Source: Hyperoodon ampullatus | Lineage: Eukaryota > Chordata > Mammalia > Artiodactyla > Ziphiidae | Assembly (NCBI GenBank): GCA_949752795.1 | Contig: CATKHW010000422.1 | Span: forward strand, 2,914,001 to 2,978,000 | Length of the DNA stretch: 64,000 bases | Direction: 5' to 3' | Shown here: piece after piece, positions 62,390-64,000 of the stretch | Layout of the letters: every line of letters starts with the position of its first letter | How positions within the stretch are numbered: position 1 is the first letter of the stretch | Notes under the pieces: generated by a model | Databases searched by the model: none | What the model saw: the letters and a program-made list of their open reading frames with translations, nothing else | What the model was told of the DNA's origin: nothing | Position numbers and translations under genes: made by a program

Positions 62390-64000
62390 CTTGGCCAAAA
62401 AGGGCGTATGCATTTTCTCCTGAATATATTCAGGAGAAAACGCATACGCCCTTTTTGGCCAAGCAAGCAAGCGGGCAATGCAAATCTGCACTACAAAGAA
62501 GTATCACTTCCCACCGGTCAAAAGGGACATCCACAAAATGTGTAAAAACCAGAAAGGCAAGACAGGCCCTAGAGAACAGGGAGCCTTGTTATGCTGATGG
62601 GCGCGATGTAAATTGCCAACTGCCTCTCTGGAGGAGTGTATTGTGTTCCCTAAAACAAGTAAACAACAGAGCTACAGAGCCAAGGGCACTTCCAGTCTAG
62701 GGAATATACCTTGGGAAAACTGAAAATCAAAAAGACACAGCCACCCCAAAATTTAGGGCTGCACTGCTTACAAGGACCTCAACTTGGGTACACCTTAAAT
62801 ATCCCAGGAAATATAAAAATGGTTCAAAAAATTGTGGTACTTACGTACGATGGAATATCCCTCAGCCATGAAATCAATGTCATAAGACCAGTAGCAGCAA
62901 AATGGGTGGATTCAGGTACGATGATTCTAAGTGAAATAAGTCACAGAGAAAAAGAAACTTATCATAAGATATCACTTATGAAGATCCTGTAAACATGGCT
63001 ACACGTGAACTGAGTTAGGAAAGAGAACAGTGTCTCACATTTAGAAAACACTCTTATGCCTGCTTAAGGGGGAAGGAGAGGTGGGGTGATGCATAAAACC
63101 AGAGTTTGATATAAGCACAGGTACCGTTCCAAAAACCAACTATGGAATAGACAAGACCTACACCTTCCTCAGTGAAAGGGACTCAAAACCCCATATTTCT
63201 TGCAGAGGAATATATCTGACTAGTAAGAATCTTAAAACCTATGTATTGATATGTCTCCGTAAGGGAATCAAGTGTGTCTAGACTGGCATAAACATGGCAG
63301 CGAGAATCAGCTCAAACCCACTATAAAAAGGAATTTCAAAAATAAAACAAAAAAACTGGGAAATTCTTTACAATTCCTTCAGGGTCTCTGATGAAACCTG
63401 AAATGACCCTATCTACAATGACAGCTGGATGTGGCATAAGGCTGGACACTTGGGACTGACAGGATTGGTGAGATTGGGTGAGCAAATGCAGACCCTTTAA
63501 AGCAATAATGCATGGCACACATTCCATGGGTCCCAACTCTCCAGGTTGAAGGGAATATTACTACAGATATAACATGTACGGGAATCCTAGAGAACGGACA
63601 CACTGTGAATACGAAAGGTTTCTAAAACTCAACGAATAGTCCCTCTCCTGGTGCTCCGGTTTGACTTTCCATCTGCTTTATTATCAACCTCCCAACTTGG
63701 AGAGACAGCCCCTTTAACCTCCTGGTTCGCACAGGTTGCCAATTTGGCAGAGGATGAAAGGGAAGAGGGAGAACCAATGAGAGAGTAGCTGTTAGGCATT
63801 TGGACGGGCACATATCACTGTAATTTCCCGGCAGGAAGAAGAATTAACCAAAGTCTCTGCCACCCACCGGGAATCAGTATAGATCCTGAACCAAAATTTT
63901 GGACTTGCGGTCAGCTCACCAAAAACGAGTTGAAAAATGGAGCTCAGGGGCACAGCAATTCACAAACTGGCCGAGTAATAAAGGACAACTATCGTCCAAA
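62390..64000 (+). repeat. Monomer M36 (partial, right edge)
   Basis: Palindrome 62390-62463 with CpG to CpA at 62412. L1 part 62477-63355. A-type and the partner of M33. Marks: TCTTGCAGAG near 63198, CTGACAGGATT near 63457, GTCTCTGCCACC near 63854. The window ends 1,611 bases into the copy. Confidence 0.95.

Larger units (their letters stand above)
1..64000 (+). repeat. L1-derived macrosatellite array, ~1.74-kb monomer, ~36.8 copies
   Basis: The window is a single head-to-tail array. Taking the first base of the 74-bp palindrome as monomer start, copies begin at 1471, 3215, 4954, 6693, 8433, 10172, 11910 and so on to 62390. Spacing is 1,739 bp in most copies and 1,744 in eleven; the rest are 1,737, 1,738 or 1,740 from single-base indels. 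Monomers are numbered M0 (partial, left edge) to M36 (partial, right edge). All have the order palindrome, 13-bp linker, L1 3'-end segment, unassigned segment. No insertion, inversion or single-copy DNA interrupts the series. L1 content implies a mammal. Monomer length plus L1 origin fits the common cetacean heterochromatic satellite as I remember it; that assignment is inference. The array edges lie outside the window, so total size is unknown. Confidence 0.98.
58839..64000 (+). repeat. Second three-monomer higher-order repeat, copy B (cut by window edge)
   Basis: The offset from copy A is 5,222 bp at the start and 5,227 bp after 59739, because M34 carries the GTAAA duplication and M31 does not. 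M35 has AGCCCATTT and AGAGGTACG where M32 has AGCACATTT and AGAGTTACG. The copies are therefore related but more diverged than the 5,218-bp pair, or partly converted by other monomers. Confidence 0.82.

Noticed and set aside
1..64000. CENP-B box search (TTCGnnnnAnnCGGG)
   Set aside because: CGGG and TTCG both occur in the monomer, but never in the required spacing on either strand in the copies I read.
1..64000. CRISPR array or bacterial repeat system
   Set aside because: The period is about 1.74 kb, with no short direct repeats and unique spacers, and the content is mammalian L1.

Overview
The whole 64-kb window is one uninterrupted head-to-tail satellite (macrosatellite) array. A monomer of 1,737-1,744 bp repeats from the first base to the last: 35 complete monomers plus a partial one at each end, about 36.8 copies. 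No single-copy DNA, host gene, RNA gene, CRISPR array or later transposon insertion was seen in or between monomers. By eye most copies differ from each other at few positions per monomer. The array continues past both ends of the window.

Each monomer, phased from its palindrome, has the same four parts: (1) a 74-bp inverted repeat with no spacer, perfect in 20 of 36 copies and with one mismatch in the other 16; (2) a 13-bp linker; (3) about 880 bp recognisable as the decayed 3' end of a LINE-1 (L1) retrotransposon in + orientation, made of the end of ORF2 with its stop codon in place, the 3' UTR and a short A-rich tail; (4) about 773 bp that I cannot assign. Nothing here looks like a working protein gene. 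The recurring short open frames mostly begin at TTG or GTG, overlap on both strands, and recur only because the monomers are copies of one another.

An L1-derived monomer in a large array points to a mammal. The length near 1.74 kb together with an L1 core best fits the common cetacean satellite, a heterochromatic repeat that I recall as being about 1.6-1.76 kb depending on lineage and described as L1-derived. That identification rests on memory and on the visible L1 content, not on a database search.

Layout. 1-27.6 kb: mostly 'A-type' monomers mixed with two 'B-type' ones (about 6.7-10.2 kb), with variant sets recurring at spacings of 6 and 8 monomers. 27.6-34.5 kb: alternating A and B monomers, including the two most divergent copies (29.3-32.8 kb). 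35.5-45.1 kb: a three-monomer higher-order repeat of 5,218 bp present twice. 45-64 kb: A-type monomers, many with a 5-bp duplication, ending in a second three-monomer higher-order repeat of about 5.22 kb. The mosaic of shared variants suggests repeated unequal exchange and gene conversion. The most notable element is the palindrome: up to 36 potential cruciform or hairpin sites spaced about 1.74 kb apart, placed between the unassigned segment and the L1 segment.
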